DNA of 64,000 bases from Rhodococcus gordoniae (GTDB lineage Bacteria; Actinomycetota; Actinomycetes; Mycobacteriales; Mycobacteriaceae): NCBI RefSeq assembly GCF_001646655.1, contig NZ_LPZN01000001.1:36046-100045 (forward strand), written 5' to 3'. Made by a program: the position numbers and the translations under genes. The notes beneath the pieces were generated by a model. That model was not told the origin of the DNA. It ran no database searches and worked only from the letters and a program-made list of their open reading frames with translations. Below are positions 1 through 8,487 of this stretch, piece by piece. Position 1 is the stretch's first letter. Every line of letters begins with the position of its first letter.

Positions 1-39
1 TCGACGAGAGGTGACGTCGGGAACCGTCCCGGCCGGAGC

Positions 40-1566
40 TCAGAAGCGCTCGCGCAGTTCGACTTTGCGGATCTTTCCGGACGCGGTCTTCGGCAGGGCA
101 CCGAAGACGATGCTGTCGGGCACCTTGAAGCCGGCGAGCTGCGAACGCACGTGTGCCCGCAGTTCCGCCTCGTCGGCGTTCGCGCCGCTGCGCAACGTCA
201 CGTAGGCGACGGGACGTTCGCCCCACTTCTCGCTCGGTGCTGCGACCACGGCCGCCTCGAGAACGACCGGGTGGCTGATGAGAGCCGCCTCGACCTCGGC
301 GGAGGAGATGTTCTCGCCGCCGGAGATGATGACGTCCTTGGCGCGGTCGCGGATCTCGATGTAGCCGTCCGGATGCATGACGCCGATGTCGCCGGTGCGG
401 AACCAGCCGTCCGGCACCGCGCGGGCGGTCGCGTCCGGGTTGTTGTAGTAGCCGAGCATCACATTGTTGCCGCGCAGTGCGATCTCGCCGGACGTCTCAC
501 CGTCGGCCGGAACGTCGGATCCCATCGCGTCGACGATGCGGACTTCACCGGCCACGATATTGCCGACACCCTGCCGGGAACGCAGCCGTGCCTTCTCGTC
601 CTCGGGGAGGACATCCCACTCCGAACGCCACTCGCAGATCGCCGCCGGACCGTATGTCTCGGTGAGCCCGTACAGGTGGGTGATGTCGAGTCCGAGGGCG
701 GTGCACCGCTCGATGAGGGCGGGCGCCGGCGGTGCGCCACCGATGGCGGCGACCACACGATGGTCGATGCCGCCGGCAGTGGGGGCGTCCACCAGCGACG
801 CGAGCACGGTCGGCGCGCCGCACAGGTGCGTGACGTTCTCGGTGCGCACGAGATCCCAGATCCGTTCGGGATCGACCTTGGGCAGGCACACGTGCGTGCC
901 ACCGGCCGCGGTGACCGCCCAGGTGAACGTCCAGCCGTTGCAGTGGAACATCGGCAGCGTCCACAGATAGGCGGATCCGCTGTCCAGCCCGAAGTGCGCG
1001 ACCATTGCCAGGGCCTGCAGGTAGGCGCCGCGCGCGTGGTACATCACGCCCTTCGGATCACCGGTGGTGCCGGACGTGTAGTTCAGAGCGATCATGCTGC
1101 GCTCGTCGGCGAGCGGCACGTACCGGTGGCGGGCCTCCGCGAGCCTGTCCTCGTAGTCGTCGCCGACGACGGTAATGGACGGCAGGCCGGCCGTCGCCTC
1201 GCGGGCCAGGTCGGCCAGCGACTGCTCGACGAGCAGGACCCGGCTGCCCGAGTGCTCGAGGACGAACCGGAGTTCCGGCGCGGTGAGGCGAGTGTTGAGC
1301 GAGACGAGCACGGCGCCTGCGTAGAGCACGCCGTAGTGCGCCTCGAGCATCAGCGAGGTGTTCGGCGCGAGCACCGCGACACGGTCGCCGGGTTGGACGC
1401 CGAGAGCGTGCAACATGCCCGACTGCCGCAGGCACCGATCGCGCAGTTCGGCGTAGGTGCGGCGGATGTCTCCGTCCACCACCGCGAGGTCGTCACGGAA
1501 GACTCGGGCGGAACGGTCGAGAAATGCTGTGGGCGTGAGTGTTTCGAAACTGAAAAGCTCGGTCAC
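40..1566 (-). CDS. Acyl-CoA synthetase (AMP-binding, fatty/aromatic acid CoA ligase)
   Basis: This 508-residue protein should activate a carboxylic acid to its CoA thioester through an acyl-adenylate in the cytoplasm. The P-loop [11 protein letters not shown] lies near residue 165, the adenine motif YGLTETYG near 295, the WFRTGDIG motif near 390 and the C-terminal [10 protein letters not shown] lysine motif close to the end, so both ANL domains are complete. The GTG start (MTELFSF) gives the normal family length of about 510. It resembles medium-chain or short-chain ligases of the FadD35/AlkK type more than long-chain FadDs, but the substrate cannot be read from the sequence. It is transcribed divergently from the next gene, with about 235 bases between them. 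Confidence 0.9.
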   Translation of the reverse strand: MTELFSFETLTPTAFLDRSARVFRDDLAVVDGDIRRTYAELRDRCLRQSGMLHALGVQPGDRVAVLAPNTSLMLEAHYGVLYAGAVLVSLNTRLTAPELRFVLEHSGSRVLLVEQSLADLAREATAGLPSITVVGDDYEDRLAEARHRYVPLADERSMIALNYTSGTTGDPKGVMYHARGAYLQALAMVAHFGLDSGSAYLWTLPMFHCNGWTFTWAVTAAGGTHVCLPKVDPERIWDLVRTENVTHLCGAPTVLASLVDAPTAGGIDHRVVAAIGGAPPAPALIERCTALGLDITHLYGLTETYGPAAICEWRSEWDVLPEDEKARLRSRQGVGNIVAGEVRIVDAMGSDVPADGETSGEIALRGNNVMLGYYNNPDATARAVPDGWFRTGDIGVMHPDGYIEIRDRAKDVIISGGENISSAEVEAALISHPVVLEAAVVAAPSEKWGERPVAYVTLRSGANADEAELRAHVRSQLAGFKVPDSIVFGALPKTASGKIRKVELRERF

Positions 1567-1802
1567 CTTGGTCGGTGCTCCTTCGGATTACGTCGCGCGC
1601 GTACTCCCCGTCGCGAACGATGATGCGCACACCTCCCCGTGTGCTGTGAGGGCATTGCTCATTCTTCCAAGAGCCGTTACCGATCTTGAACAGGGTCCAT
1701 CTCTTTCCGTACCGGCTGAACGCTCCGTCTGCCGTTGACCGGACCCGGAATCCGGCGTTCACTGAGAGGCACCGTGCCCGTCCACGAGAGAAGGCGAGCG
1801 GT

Positions 1803-2615
1803 ATGAGTGCTCGGCAGAACGAAGCCCGCCGAACCTCCCGTCCGGCGCGGCGGTCGACCGCGACGCGCGCGAGGACCACGGGGACGGAGACTCCCGCCGA
1901 GCCTGCGCGGACGCGCAGCCGTCGACCTCGCGAGCCCGAGCCCGCGGCGCGGCGCGGCACTCGCGAACCCGACAGCACCGCGCGGCGCCGAGATCGCGAC
2001 CCCGGAACCGGCTCGCGACGCACCTCGACCCGAACCTCATCCCGATCGACCACTCGGACATCGACCCGTTCGGACGCCACGCCCCGCGCTCGTGCGAAGC
2101 CGGCACTTCCGACGGAGAGACGACCGCGTCCGCCGGCGAACGACGCCCGGGCAGGAAAACCGACACGCCGGGCACGTGAGCGGACACGACCCGAGCAGAC
2201 CCGACCCGAGCAGACCCGACCCGAGCAGACACAGCCGGAACCCGCATCGCTCCTCGAGAGGTTGAAGGATGCACTGCGGACCGGTGTCCGTACCGCGCTG
2301 GCCGGACTCCGGGGACTCGGGGCGAGACTGATCCGGAAGATCCGCGGATGGGTGGACTCGCTCCTCGGCGAGGTCACCAGCGGTGGCGTGGGACTGCAGG
2401 CGGTCCTCGCCGGCATCCGGGCCGCGCTGGAGGGTCGCAATCCGGCCCTCGCCGCACTCGGCGGGTTGATCTCCGGACTCAGCACCAAGGCGAAGATCGG
2501 CCTGGCCGTCGTGATCGCGCTGGTGCTGCTGCTCGGACCCGTCCTGCTCGTGATCCTGTTGCTGGCCGTCCTTGTCGCAGCGGTGATCAGCGCCGTCCGG
2601 TCCGCGGGGGACTGA
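1803..2615 (+). CDS. Arg/Thr/Pro-rich hypothetical protein with C-terminal membrane segment
   Basis: I do not recognise a family. The first 150 or so of 270 residues are low-complexity and strongly basic (Arg, Thr, Pro, Ser). A tandem RPEQT repeat follows, then an amphipathic stretch and one long hydrophobic helix of about 30 residues near the C-terminus that should anchor the protein in the membrane. The ATG at 1803 was chosen because a GAAGG ribosome site precedes it; longer upstream readings have no such site. The opposite strand is also open here, as expected from GC-rich codons, but only this frame ends in a membrane helix. It could be a DNA- or envelope-binding membrane protein, but that is a guess. 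Confidence 0.6.
   Translation: MSARQNEARRTSRPARRSTATRARTTGTETPAEPARTRSRRPREPEPAARRGTREPDSTARRRDRDPGTGSRRTSTRTSSRSTTRTSTRSDATPRARAKPALPTERRPRPPANDARAGKPTRRARERTRPEQTRPEQTRPEQTQPEPASLLERLKDALRTGVRTALAGLRGLGARLIRKIRGWVDSLLGEVTSGGVGLQAVLAGIRAALEGRNPALAALGGLISGLSTKAKIGLAVVIALVLLLGPVLLVILLLAVLVAAVISAVRSAGD
2187..2231 (+). repeat. Three tandem 15-bp repeats inside the Arg-rich gene
   Basis: The unit CGACCCGAGCAGACC occurs three times in a row (last copy with one change) and encodes the RPEQT peptide repeat. Such in-frame repeats can vary in copy number between strains. Confidence 0.85.
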
Positions 2616-2634
2616 TCTGCCGGAACGACCGGTC

Positions 2635-2653
2635 CGTCTGCCGTGAGCAGACG
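2635..2653 (+). promoter_or_regulatory. PopR-like operator upstream of the clpP pair
   Basis: CGTCTGC-CGTGA-GCAGACG is an inverted repeat with perfect 7-bp arms, ending 39 bases before the clpP start. Its core TCTGCC-GTG-AGCAGA differs by one base from the palindrome TCTGCC-N3-GGCAGA that I recall being reported as the PopR site before clpP3 in Streptomyces lividans. A PopR/ClgR-like regulator gene lies just beyond the clpP pair. A weak terminator for the preceding gene is the alternative reading, but there is no T-tract. Confidence 0.65.
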
Positions 2654-2692
2654 AACCGCCGGTTCGCGCCCATCGGGGGTCAGGCTGGCTGC

Positions 2693-3301
2693 ATGACGAC
2701 CACCGAACCACTCTCGTACCGGGACCAACTGGCCGACAGACTCTTCCGTCAGCGCATCCTGCGACTGACCGGAGAGGTGGACGACGAGATGGCCGAGCGC
2801 GTTTGCTCGGAACTCGTCCTGCTCGCCTCCGCCGACGACCGGCGCGACATCGTCCTGCACATCAACTCGCCCGGCGGATCCGTCTTCGCCGGCCTCGCCA
2901 TCTACGACACGATGCAACTCGTTCCCAACGACATCGTCACCGTGGCAGCGGGATTCGCCGCCAGTATGGGGCAGGTCCTGCTCGCGGCAGGCACCAAGGG
3001 CAAACGCGCGAGCCTTGCCCACAGCCGGATCATGATGCACCAACCCTCGGCCGGATTCTCGGGGACGGCCGTCGACATCGCGATCCAGGCCGAGAATCTC
3101 GAATACATGAAACTGCAGTCGCAGCAGATTCTCTCGGACGCCACCGGACATTCACTCGAGGAGATCGAACGCGACAGCGACCGCGACCGGTGGTTCACCG
3201 CCGAACAAGCACGCGAGTACGGCATCGTCGACACCGTCGTCGGGTCGCTCGCCGAACTGGCGCCGTTCGCCGCGGGACGACAGATGGGACTGGGACGATG
3301 A
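2693..3301 (+). CDS. clpP: ATP-dependent Clp protease proteolytic subunit (ClpP3-like)
   Basis: This 202-residue serine protease subunit should form the degradation barrel that works with Clp ATPases in the cytoplasm. The catalytic triad is visible: Ser in FAASMGQ, His in MMHQPSAG and Asp in SDRDRWF, with the usual NSPGG oxyanion strand near residue 64. ATG 2693 was chosen by family length. The next clpP gene overlaps its stop by four bases (ATGA), so the two are co-translated and probably build a mixed complex. Pairing with a PopR-like regulator fits the inducible clpP3 clpP4 operon of Streptomyces rather than the essential clpP1 clpP2 operon, which would normally sit beside clpX and tig. 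Confidence 0.92.
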   Translation: MTTTEPLSYRDQLADRLFRQRILRLTGEVDDEMAERVCSELVLLASADDRRDIVLHINSPGGSVFAGLAIYDTMQLVPNDIVTVAAGFAASMGQVLLAAGTKGKRASLAHSRIMMHQPSAGFSGTAVDIAIQAENLEYMKLQSQQILSDATGHSLEEIERDSDRDRWFTAEQAREYGIVDTVVGSLAELAPFAAGRQMGLGR

Positions 3302-3891
3302 GCACCTACACGATCCCCAACGTCATCGAACGCACACCGGCGGGGGAGCGGTCGTTCGACGTCTTCAGCCGGTTGCTCAACGAACGCATCGTCTTCCTCG
3401 GCACCGAGATCGACGACGGGGTCGCCAACGTCGTGATGGCCCAGATGCTGCATCTCGAGGCCGAATCTCCCGACCGGGAGATCGGTCTCTACATCAATTC
3501 GCCCGGTGGATCGTCCACCGCGATGCTCGCGATCTACGACACCATGCAGTTCCTGCGTCCGAAGGTCGCGACCTACTGCATGGGTCAGGCCGCCTCGGCG
3601 GCCGCCGTGCTGCTCGCGGCCGGAGCCCCCGGTCGCCGACACGTGCTCGCCCATTCGCGGGTGTTGCTGCACCAGCCCTCGGCGCAGGGGCAGGGCACCA
3701 TCTCCGATCTGGCCCTGCAGGCGGCGGAGGTGATGAGGGTGCGGGCCCAGACCGAGGAGATCCTGGCCGCGCACACCGGGCGCGACATCGACCGACTGCG
3801 CCGCGACACCGACCGGGACCGGATCTTCTCGCCGACGGAGGCGGTGGCCTACGGCCTGGCCGATCACGTCGTCGTCGACCGGGACGGATGA
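3298..3891 (+). CDS. clpP: ATP-dependent Clp protease proteolytic subunit (ClpP4-like)
   Basis: The second ClpP paralogue has 197 residues. Ser in [11 protein letters not shown], His in LLHQPSAQG and Asp in TDRDRIFS form the triad; NSPGGS is present near residue 65. Its start overlaps the stop of the preceding clpP gene by four bases. The catalytic Ser context (AASA) differs from the first copy (AASM), as expected for the two rings of a hetero-oligomeric actinobacterial ClpP. A convergent regulator gene ends about 45 bases downstream. Confidence 0.92.
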   Translation: MSTYTIPNVIERTPAGERSFDVFSRLLNERIVFLGTEIDDGVANVVMAQMLHLEAESPDREIGLYINSPGGSSTAMLAIYDTMQFLRPKVATYCMGQAASAAAVLLAAGAPGRRHVLAHSRVLLHQPSAQGQGTISDLALQAAEVMRVRAQTEEILAAHTGRDIDRLRRDTDRDRIFSPTEAVAYGLADHVVVDRDG

Positions 3892-3894
3892 CCC

Positions 3895-3938
3895 GTCACA
3901 CCGTCACGTGGTCACACTGTGACGCAGTCACACCGTCA
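3895..3938. repeat. GTCACA direct and inverted repeats between convergent genes
   Basis: GTCACACCGTCA occurs at 3895-3906 and again at 3927-3938, and GTCACACTGTGAC (3911-3923) between them can form a hairpin. The block fills the gap between the clpP pair and the convergent regulator and includes the regulator's stop codon. A bidirectional terminator is the simplest role; there is no T-run. Confidence 0.5.
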
Positions 3939-4313
3939 TGCCGCGCACAACTCGACGCCGGCGTGACCCGTGGCCCGGAGTGTGCGGTGCGCGGTCATCC
4001 GGCGGATCCCGCGCGCGAGCAGTTGCTCCATCGGAAGCTCCAGCGCATCGCACACGGACCGCAGCATCTCGGAGGAGGCCTCCTTGCGTCCACGTTCGAC
4101 CTCCGACAGATACTGCTTCGACATCCCCACCGTGCGGGCGACGTCCTCGAGGCTGCGGTCCTGATCGCGACGCTCGTCGCGCAGGATCTCGCCGTAGATC
4201 TGGCGGAGCAGCCGGGGCTCGGTGCTGTCGGCTCCCCGCGCGGGAGTCCGTGCCGACTTCGCGGCGGTGGCGAAATCGATCACGCGACCCTGCTCCGGCT
4301 CCATGCCGACCAT
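3936..4313 (-). CDS. PopR/ClgR-like XRE-family activator of clp genes
   Basis: This 125-residue DNA-binding regulator has one helix-turn-helix (RSLEDVARTVGMSKQYLSEV, about residues 60-80) followed by ERGRKEASSE, the signature I associate with ClgR/PopR proteins that control clp genes in actinobacteria. The protein ends in -Cys-Ala-Ala. In S. lividans PopR the two C-terminal alanines are a ClpP degradation signal, so levels here may be set by proteolysis in the same way. The start MVGMEPEQ gives the usual length; MEPEQ at 4304 is the alternative. The gene converges on the clpP pair and diverges from the allantoin operon. Confidence 0.85.
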   Translation of the reverse strand: MVGMEPEQGRVIDFATAAKSARTPARGADSTEPRLLRQIYGEILRDERRDQDRSLEDVARTVGMSKQYLSEVERGRKEASSEMLRSVCDALELPMEQLLARGIRRMTAHRTLRATGHAGVELCAA

Positions 4314-4445
4314 TGTGCCGTCGATCCGGCGGCATCGGATCGGGTTCAGCCGAGGACGAACACCGCCCCGGCAGATGTGTAACGGGCCCGTAACCGCAGT
4401 TAACCGAACACATGACCTGGCGCCGATAACGTCGGCGCACCACGA

Positions 4446-4466
4446 CGTATACAGCCGTGGATACAG
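4446..4466 (+). promoter_or_regulatory. Operator shared with the xanthine permease (GTATAC-N6-GGATACAG)
   Basis: GTATAC-AGCCGT-GGATACAG sits 13 bases before the first allantoin-operon start. Read on the minus strand it is CTGTATCC-N6-GTATAC, the same pattern as at 27274-27297 before the permease. Its position near the transcription start suggests a repressor; the regulator is not in the window. Confidence 0.6.
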
Positions 4467-4479
4467 GACAGGAGTTCGG

Positions 4480-5754
4480 GTGCCGACAGGATTGCACAGG
4501 CTTGCGGCTGCGCTCGACGCGCAGCTCGCGGACACCGACGCGGCATACGCCGCGACCTATCCCGGGACCGACGGTGCCCGCCAACCGGTGCACACCGTCT
4601 ACCTCCCGGCCGACCGCTACGACGCCGGGATCGTGGCACGGTGGGGAGCCGACGCGCTCGACACCCTCGACACCCACATCGACGGACCCGCGGACCTCGC
4701 CGCGGTCACCGGCATCGAACCCGAACTCGCCGAGACGGTCCTCCCGCTCGTGGAGGCCAAACTGCGCACCGAACCGATCGAGGATCTGCGCATCGACTTC
4801 GAGGACGGTTTCACTCGCCCCGGCATTCCCGAGCACGAACGCGACGCCGACGAGGACGCCCACGTCGCCCGCGCCGCCGCCGAACTCGCGACCGATCCCA
4901 CCGCGACACCCTTCGTCGGCATCCGGTTCAAGTCCTTCGAGGCCGCCACCCGGCGCCGCGGCCTCCGCACACTCGACGTCTTCGTCGCCGAACTCACCGG
5001 AAAGTGCGCTCTCCCGGACGGATTCGTCGTGACGCTGCCCAAGGTCACCGCGCCCGAACAGGTGGCCGCCATGGTGACGGTCTGCGAACACCTCGAGGCC
5101 ACCTACCCCCTCGCCGCACCCCTGCGGTTCGAGATCCAGATCGAGACGCCACAGGCGATCTGCGGACCCGACGGCACCGCGGCCGTCGCCACGATGATCC
5201 GAGCGGCCCGCGGACGCTGTTCGGGACTGCACTACGGCACCTACGACTACTCGGCCGCGTGCGACATCGCCGCGGAGTACCAGGCGATGGACCACCCCGT
5301 CGCCGACCACGCCAAGGCCACGATGCAGGTCGCGGCAGCGGGCACCGGGGTGCGGTTGTCCGACGGGTCCACCAACCGCCTTCCCGTCGGCACCCGCGAC
5401 GAGATCCGTGCGGCATGGGGACTGCACGCCCGCCTGATCGACCGGTCGCTGCGCCGCGGTTTCTACCAGGGCTGGGATCTGCACCCGGCGCAGTTGCCCA
5501 CCCGCTACGCCGCGACCTTCGCGTTCTATCGCCGGTCGCTGTCCACCGCCGCGGGACGCGTCGCGGCCTATCTCGACCCGGCCCTGTCGTCGGGATATCT
5601 CGACGAACCCGCCACCGCCCGTGCTCTCGCCGCCTTTCTCCTGCGAGGAACGAGCTGCGGAGCCCTCACCGAGAAGGAAGTATGCGATCGCACAGGCACG
5701 AATCTCGACCACCTGGCCCGGCTCGCGGGTCGACCGACGGCGGTGACGCGATGA
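4480..5754 (+). CDS. CitE/malyl-CoA-lyase-like barrel protein (DUF6986 type) of the allantoin operon
   Basis: A 424-residue protein with features of the HpcH/HpaI-CitE barrel: LRIDFEDGF near residue 110 and RFEIQIETPQAI near 220, where CitE-type enzymes bind Mg and the 2-oxo acid. GTG 4480 has GGAG in front. It overlaps allB by four bases and is the first gene of a three-gene operon with allantoinase and allantoicase. I infer, without proof, that it acts on glyoxylate released from ureidoglycolate. Annotated relatives are usually left as unknown function, and a structural or kinase-like role has been suggested only by name. Confidence 0.75.
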   Translation: MPTGLHRLAAALDAQLADTDAAYAATYPGTDGARQPVHTVYLPADRYDAGIVARWGADALDTLDTHIDGPADLAAVTGIEPELAETVLPLVEAKLRTEPIEDLRIDFEDGFTRPGIPEHERDADEDAHVARAAAELATDPTATPFVGIRFKSFEAATRRRGLRTLDVFVAELTGKCALPDGFVVTLPKVTAPEQVAAMVTVCEHLEATYPLAAPLRFEIQIETPQAICGPDGTAAVATMIRAARGRCSGLHYGTYDYSAACDIAAEYQAMDHPVADHAKATMQVAAAGTGVRLSDGSTNRLPVGTRDEIRAAWGLHARLIDRSLRRGFYQGWDLHPAQLPTRYAATFAFYRRSLSTAAGRVAAYLDPALSSGYLDEPATARALAAFLLRGTSCGALTEKEVCDRTGTNLDHLARLAGRPTAVTR

Positions 5755-7103
5755 CCACCATGATCCGCGCGCGACGCGCCGTGGTGGGGGACGAGGAACG
5801 CAGCTGCGCCGTCCACGTGCGCGACGGTCGCATCGTCGCAATCGAGGAGTACGACGACGCCGCTCCGGCCGGTGCACGGGAGATCGTCCTCGCCGACGAC
5901 GAGATGCTGCTCCCCGGCCTGGTGGACACGCACGTCCACGTCAACGAACCCGGCCGCACCGAATGGGAGGGATTCGCGACGGCGACACGTGCCGCCGCGG
6001 CCGGGGGAGTGACGACGATCGTCGACATGCCCCTCAACTCCATCCCGTCCACCGTAGACGTGGAGGCCCTCGAGGTGAAGCAGAAGGTCGCGGCCGAGCA
6101 GGTCACCGTCGACGTCGGATTCTGGGGCGGTGCGGTCCCCGGCAACCTCGCCGAGCTCGAACCTCTCTGGGACGCAGGGGTGTACGGCTTCAAGTGCTTC
6201 CTCGCGTATTCGGGTCTCGACGAGTACCCGCCGCTGGACCGCGAGCAGATGGTCGAGGCGATGCGTGTGATCGCCGGCTTCGGCGGCCTGCTCATCGTGC
6301 ATGCCGAGGACGGACCGACCCTCGATGCGCAGGACCCGCCGGCCGGTCCTCGATACGACGACTTCCTGTACTCGCGACCACCGGTCGCCGAATCTCGTGC
6401 CGTGGCCCAGGTCATCGACGGCGCGCGGCAGACCGGATGCCGCGTGCACATCCTGCACCTGTCGGACGCGGGAAGCCTCCCGCTCGTCGCCGCGGCGAAG
6501 GCCGAGGGGCTGCCCGTCACCGCGGAGACCTGCCCGCACTATCTGTCGCTGTTCAGTGAGGAGATCCTCGACGGCTCCACACATTTCAAGTGCTGCCCAC
6601 CGATTCGTGAGGCCCGTAACCGGGAAGCGCTGTGGCGCGGCCTGGCCGACGGCACACTCGACTGCATCGTCTCCGATCACTCGCCGTGCCTGCCGGAACT
6701 GAAGAAGTTCGTCACCGGCGACTTCGGCGAGGCCTGGGGCGGAATCTCGTCGCTGCAACTCGGACTGCCCATCGTGTGGTCGGAGGCCCGCAAGCGCGGG
6801 CACACACTCGTCGACGTGGTGCGCTGGATGGCCGGTCGCACCGCCGACCTCGTGGGCCTGGCCGACCGCGGTGCCATCGCCGTGGGCAACAGTGCCGACC
6901 TGTGCGTCTTCGCGCCCGACGACGCCTTCGTGGTCTTCCCGGAGCGACTGCACCACCGCAACGCGGTGACGCCCTACGCCGAACGCGCGCTGGCCGGGGT
7001 CGTGCGGCAGACCTGGCTCGCCGGTGAACCACTCACCGTCACCCTCGGCGCCACCGACCCCGCACCGCGTGGTGCGCTGCTCTCCCGAAAGGAAAACCGT
7101 TGA
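5751..7103 (+). CDS. allB: Allantoinase
   Basis: This amidohydrolase of 450 residues opens the hydantoin ring of allantoin to allantoate. Metal-binding motifs are in place: DTHVHVNEPGRTEWEG (about 60-75), YGFKCFLAYSG with the lysine that becomes carbamylated (about 145-155), HAEDG, HILHLSD and the late Asp in SDHSPC. GRTEWEGF marks allantoinase rather than dihydroorotase or dihydropyrimidinase. The ATG overlaps the preceding stop (ATGA) and its own stop overlaps the start of alc, so translation is coupled through the operon. Confidence 0.95.
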   Translation: MTTMIRARRAVVGDEERSCAVHVRDGRIVAIEEYDDAAPAGAREIVLADDEMLLPGLVDTHVHVNEPGRTEWEGFATATRAAAAGGVTTIVDMPLNSIPSTVDVEALEVKQKVAAEQVTVDVGFWGGAVPGNLAELEPLWDAGVYGFKCFLAYSGLDEYPPLDREQMVEAMRVIAGFGGLLIVHAEDGPTLDAQDPPAGPRYDDFLYSRPPVAESRAVAQVIDGARQTGCRVHILHLSDAGSLPLVAAAKAEGLPVTAETCPHYLSLFSEEILDGSTHFKCCPPIREARNREALWRGLADGTLDCIVSDHSPCLPELKKFVTGDFGEAWGGISSLQLGLPIVWSEARKRGHTLVDVVRWMAGRTADLVGLADRGAIAVGNSADLCVFAPDDAFVVFPERLHHRNAVTPYAERALAGVVRQTWLAGEPLTVTLGATDPAPRGALLSRKENR

Positions 7104-8068
7104 CCGAAGCAGATTTCCTGCAACTGCCCGATCTCGCCGCGCGATCGCTGGGCGGAGCCGTCGTGTACGCGAACGACGAGTTCTTCGCGAGTCGCGAGAA
7201 CCTGATCTCGCCGGGCGCACCCGATTTCGATCCGTCCGAGTTCGGGCACAAGGGAAAAGTCTACGACGGGTGGGAGACCCGGCGTCGCCGCGAGTCCGGG
7301 CACGACTTCGCGGTGGTCCGGCTCGGCGTTCCCGGTGTCGTCGAGGGCATGGTGATCGACACCGCCTGGTTCACCGGCAACTACCCGCCCTTCGCATCCG
7401 TCGAGGGGGTGAACCTCGATGGTTACCCGACCGATCGGGAACTCCTGGACGCACCGTGGGAACCGGTCCTCGAGCGGGTGGCCCTGAAGGGGGACACCGC
7501 GAACGCCTTCGCGGTGGACGACAACCGGCGCTGGACGCACCTGCGCCTGAACATCTTTCCCGACGGCGATGTGGCCCGATTCCGCGTGCACGGACATGCG
7601 CGCCCGGACCCGGCCTTCCTCACGGGCACGATCGATCTCGCGGCCCTCGAGAACGGTGGCGACGTCGTCGCGTGCTCGAACCGTTTCTATTCGTCGCCGC
7701 GCAACATCATCGGCCTCGGTCGCTCGCGGCACATGGGGGAGGGCTGGGAGAACGCCCGTCGCCGCGACGACGGCAACGACTACGTGGTGATCCGCCTCGC
7801 CGGGCAGGGCTGCGTCGATCATGTCGAGATCGACACCTCCTATTTCGTCGGCAACGCACCGGGAGCGGCACGCCTGAGCGGAATTCCCAGCGAGGACGCG
7901 ATGTCCGACGAATCGTCCTGGGTCGACCTCGTGCCGCGGACCGCACTGCTGCCGGACTGCCGGCATCGTTTCCGCGTCGATTCGCCGACGCCGGTCGAGT
8001 TCGTGCGGCTCGACGTCTATCCCGACGGCGGCATCGCCCGCCTGCGTGTGAACGGACGACTGACCTGA
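7100..8068 (+). CDS. alc: Allantoicase
   Basis: Hydrolyses allantoate to ureidoglycolate and urea. The 322 residues are two repeats of the allantoicase domain, visible as ANDEFFASRENLI with GWETRRRRESGHDF in the first half and SNRFYSSPRNIIG with GWENARRRDDGNDY in the second. The TTG start is preceded by AAAGGAAA and overlaps the allB stop (TTGA). Its last 52 bases overlap the 3-prime end of the convergent whiB-like gene, an arrangement probably created when the island arrived next to it. Confidence 0.94.
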   Translation: MTEADFLQLPDLAARSLGGAVVYANDEFFASRENLISPGAPDFDPSEFGHKGKVYDGWETRRRRESGHDFAVVRLGVPGVVEGMVIDTAWFTGNYPPFASVEGVNLDGYPTDRELLDAPWEPVLERVALKGDTANAFAVDDNRRWTHLRLNIFPDGDVARFRVHGHARPDPAFLTGTIDLAALENGGDVVACSNRFYSSPRNIIGLGRSRHMGEGWENARRRDDGNDYVVIRLAGQGCVDHVEIDTSYFVGNAPGAARLSGIPSEDAMSDESSWVDLVPRTALLPDCRHRFRVDSPTPVEFVRLDVYPDGGIARLRVNGRLT

Positions 8069-8469
8069 GACAGATCTGACGAACGTATTACCCAGGTGAC
8101 GACGGTGTTCGACGTCACCGCCAAAGACGCGCGACGAACGCGCTTGCGCGGTGGGCAGAAGCCGGACCGGTGTGGGCTGTGCGTGTCACGTCCGGTCGAC
8201 CGGTTCACCGCTCTTCGTCGGGCGTGCTCCGTCATGGCGCCCCAGATGCCGTGTGTTTCTCCGGCGGCGAGCGCATAGTCGCCGCACTCTCCACGAACGC
8301 TGCAGCTCATGCAGATACTGCATGCCAGCTGCTCCCGGCGCGCTCGTGCACCTCGGGTTTCGACTTCGGGTGCAAAGAACATCTCCGCGCCGTAGAACCG
8401 GCAGAGTGCCCGACTCTGCCAGTCCCAGGCGTGTCCGTCGAGACTCGTGTGCGACAGGCGTTTTCCCAT
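8017..8469 (-). CDS. WhiB-family iron-sulfur transcription regulator
   Basis: A WhiB-like protein of about 150 residues. The four cluster cysteines are seen as ALC near residue 23 and CMSCSVRGEC (C-x2-C-x5-C) near 54-63, followed by the turn GIWGAM and the basic tail EHARRRAVNR. ATG 8469 is used; TTG codons just upstream are possible. The start lies 18 bases after the stop of the ACMSD gene on the same strand, so it may be the last gene of the catabolic transcript. The 60 residues after the basic tail have no WhiB character and are encoded across the end of alc, which suggests the original stop was lost at an island junction. Confidence 0.8.
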   Translation of the reverse strand: MGKRLSHTSLDGHAWDWQSRALCRFYGAEMFFAPEVETRGARARREQLACSICMSCSVRGECGDYALAAGETHGIWGAMTEHARRRAVNRSTGRDTHSPHRSGFCPPRKRVRRASLAVTSNTVVTWVIRSSDLSQVSRPFTRRRAMPPSG

Positions 8470-8487
8470 CGCTTTCAACAATCCGTC

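Noticed and set aside
151..1623. Long plus-strand open frame opposite the acyl-CoA ligase
   Set aside because: No ribosome site or recognisable domain; it mirrors the codons of the real gene on the minus strand.
1493..3151. 552-codon minus-strand open frame covering the Arg-rich gene and clpP
   Set aside because: It spans two genes with clear starts and motifs on the plus strand; its content is low-complexity shadow sequence.
3895..3938. GTCACA repeats as an origin or iteron cluster
   Set aside because: Only a few copies, between convergent genes, with no replication gene nearby.
4222..4479. N-terminal extension of the CitE-like protein
   Set aside because: It would run through the regulator gene on the other strand and the operator; GTG 4480 has a proper ribosome site.
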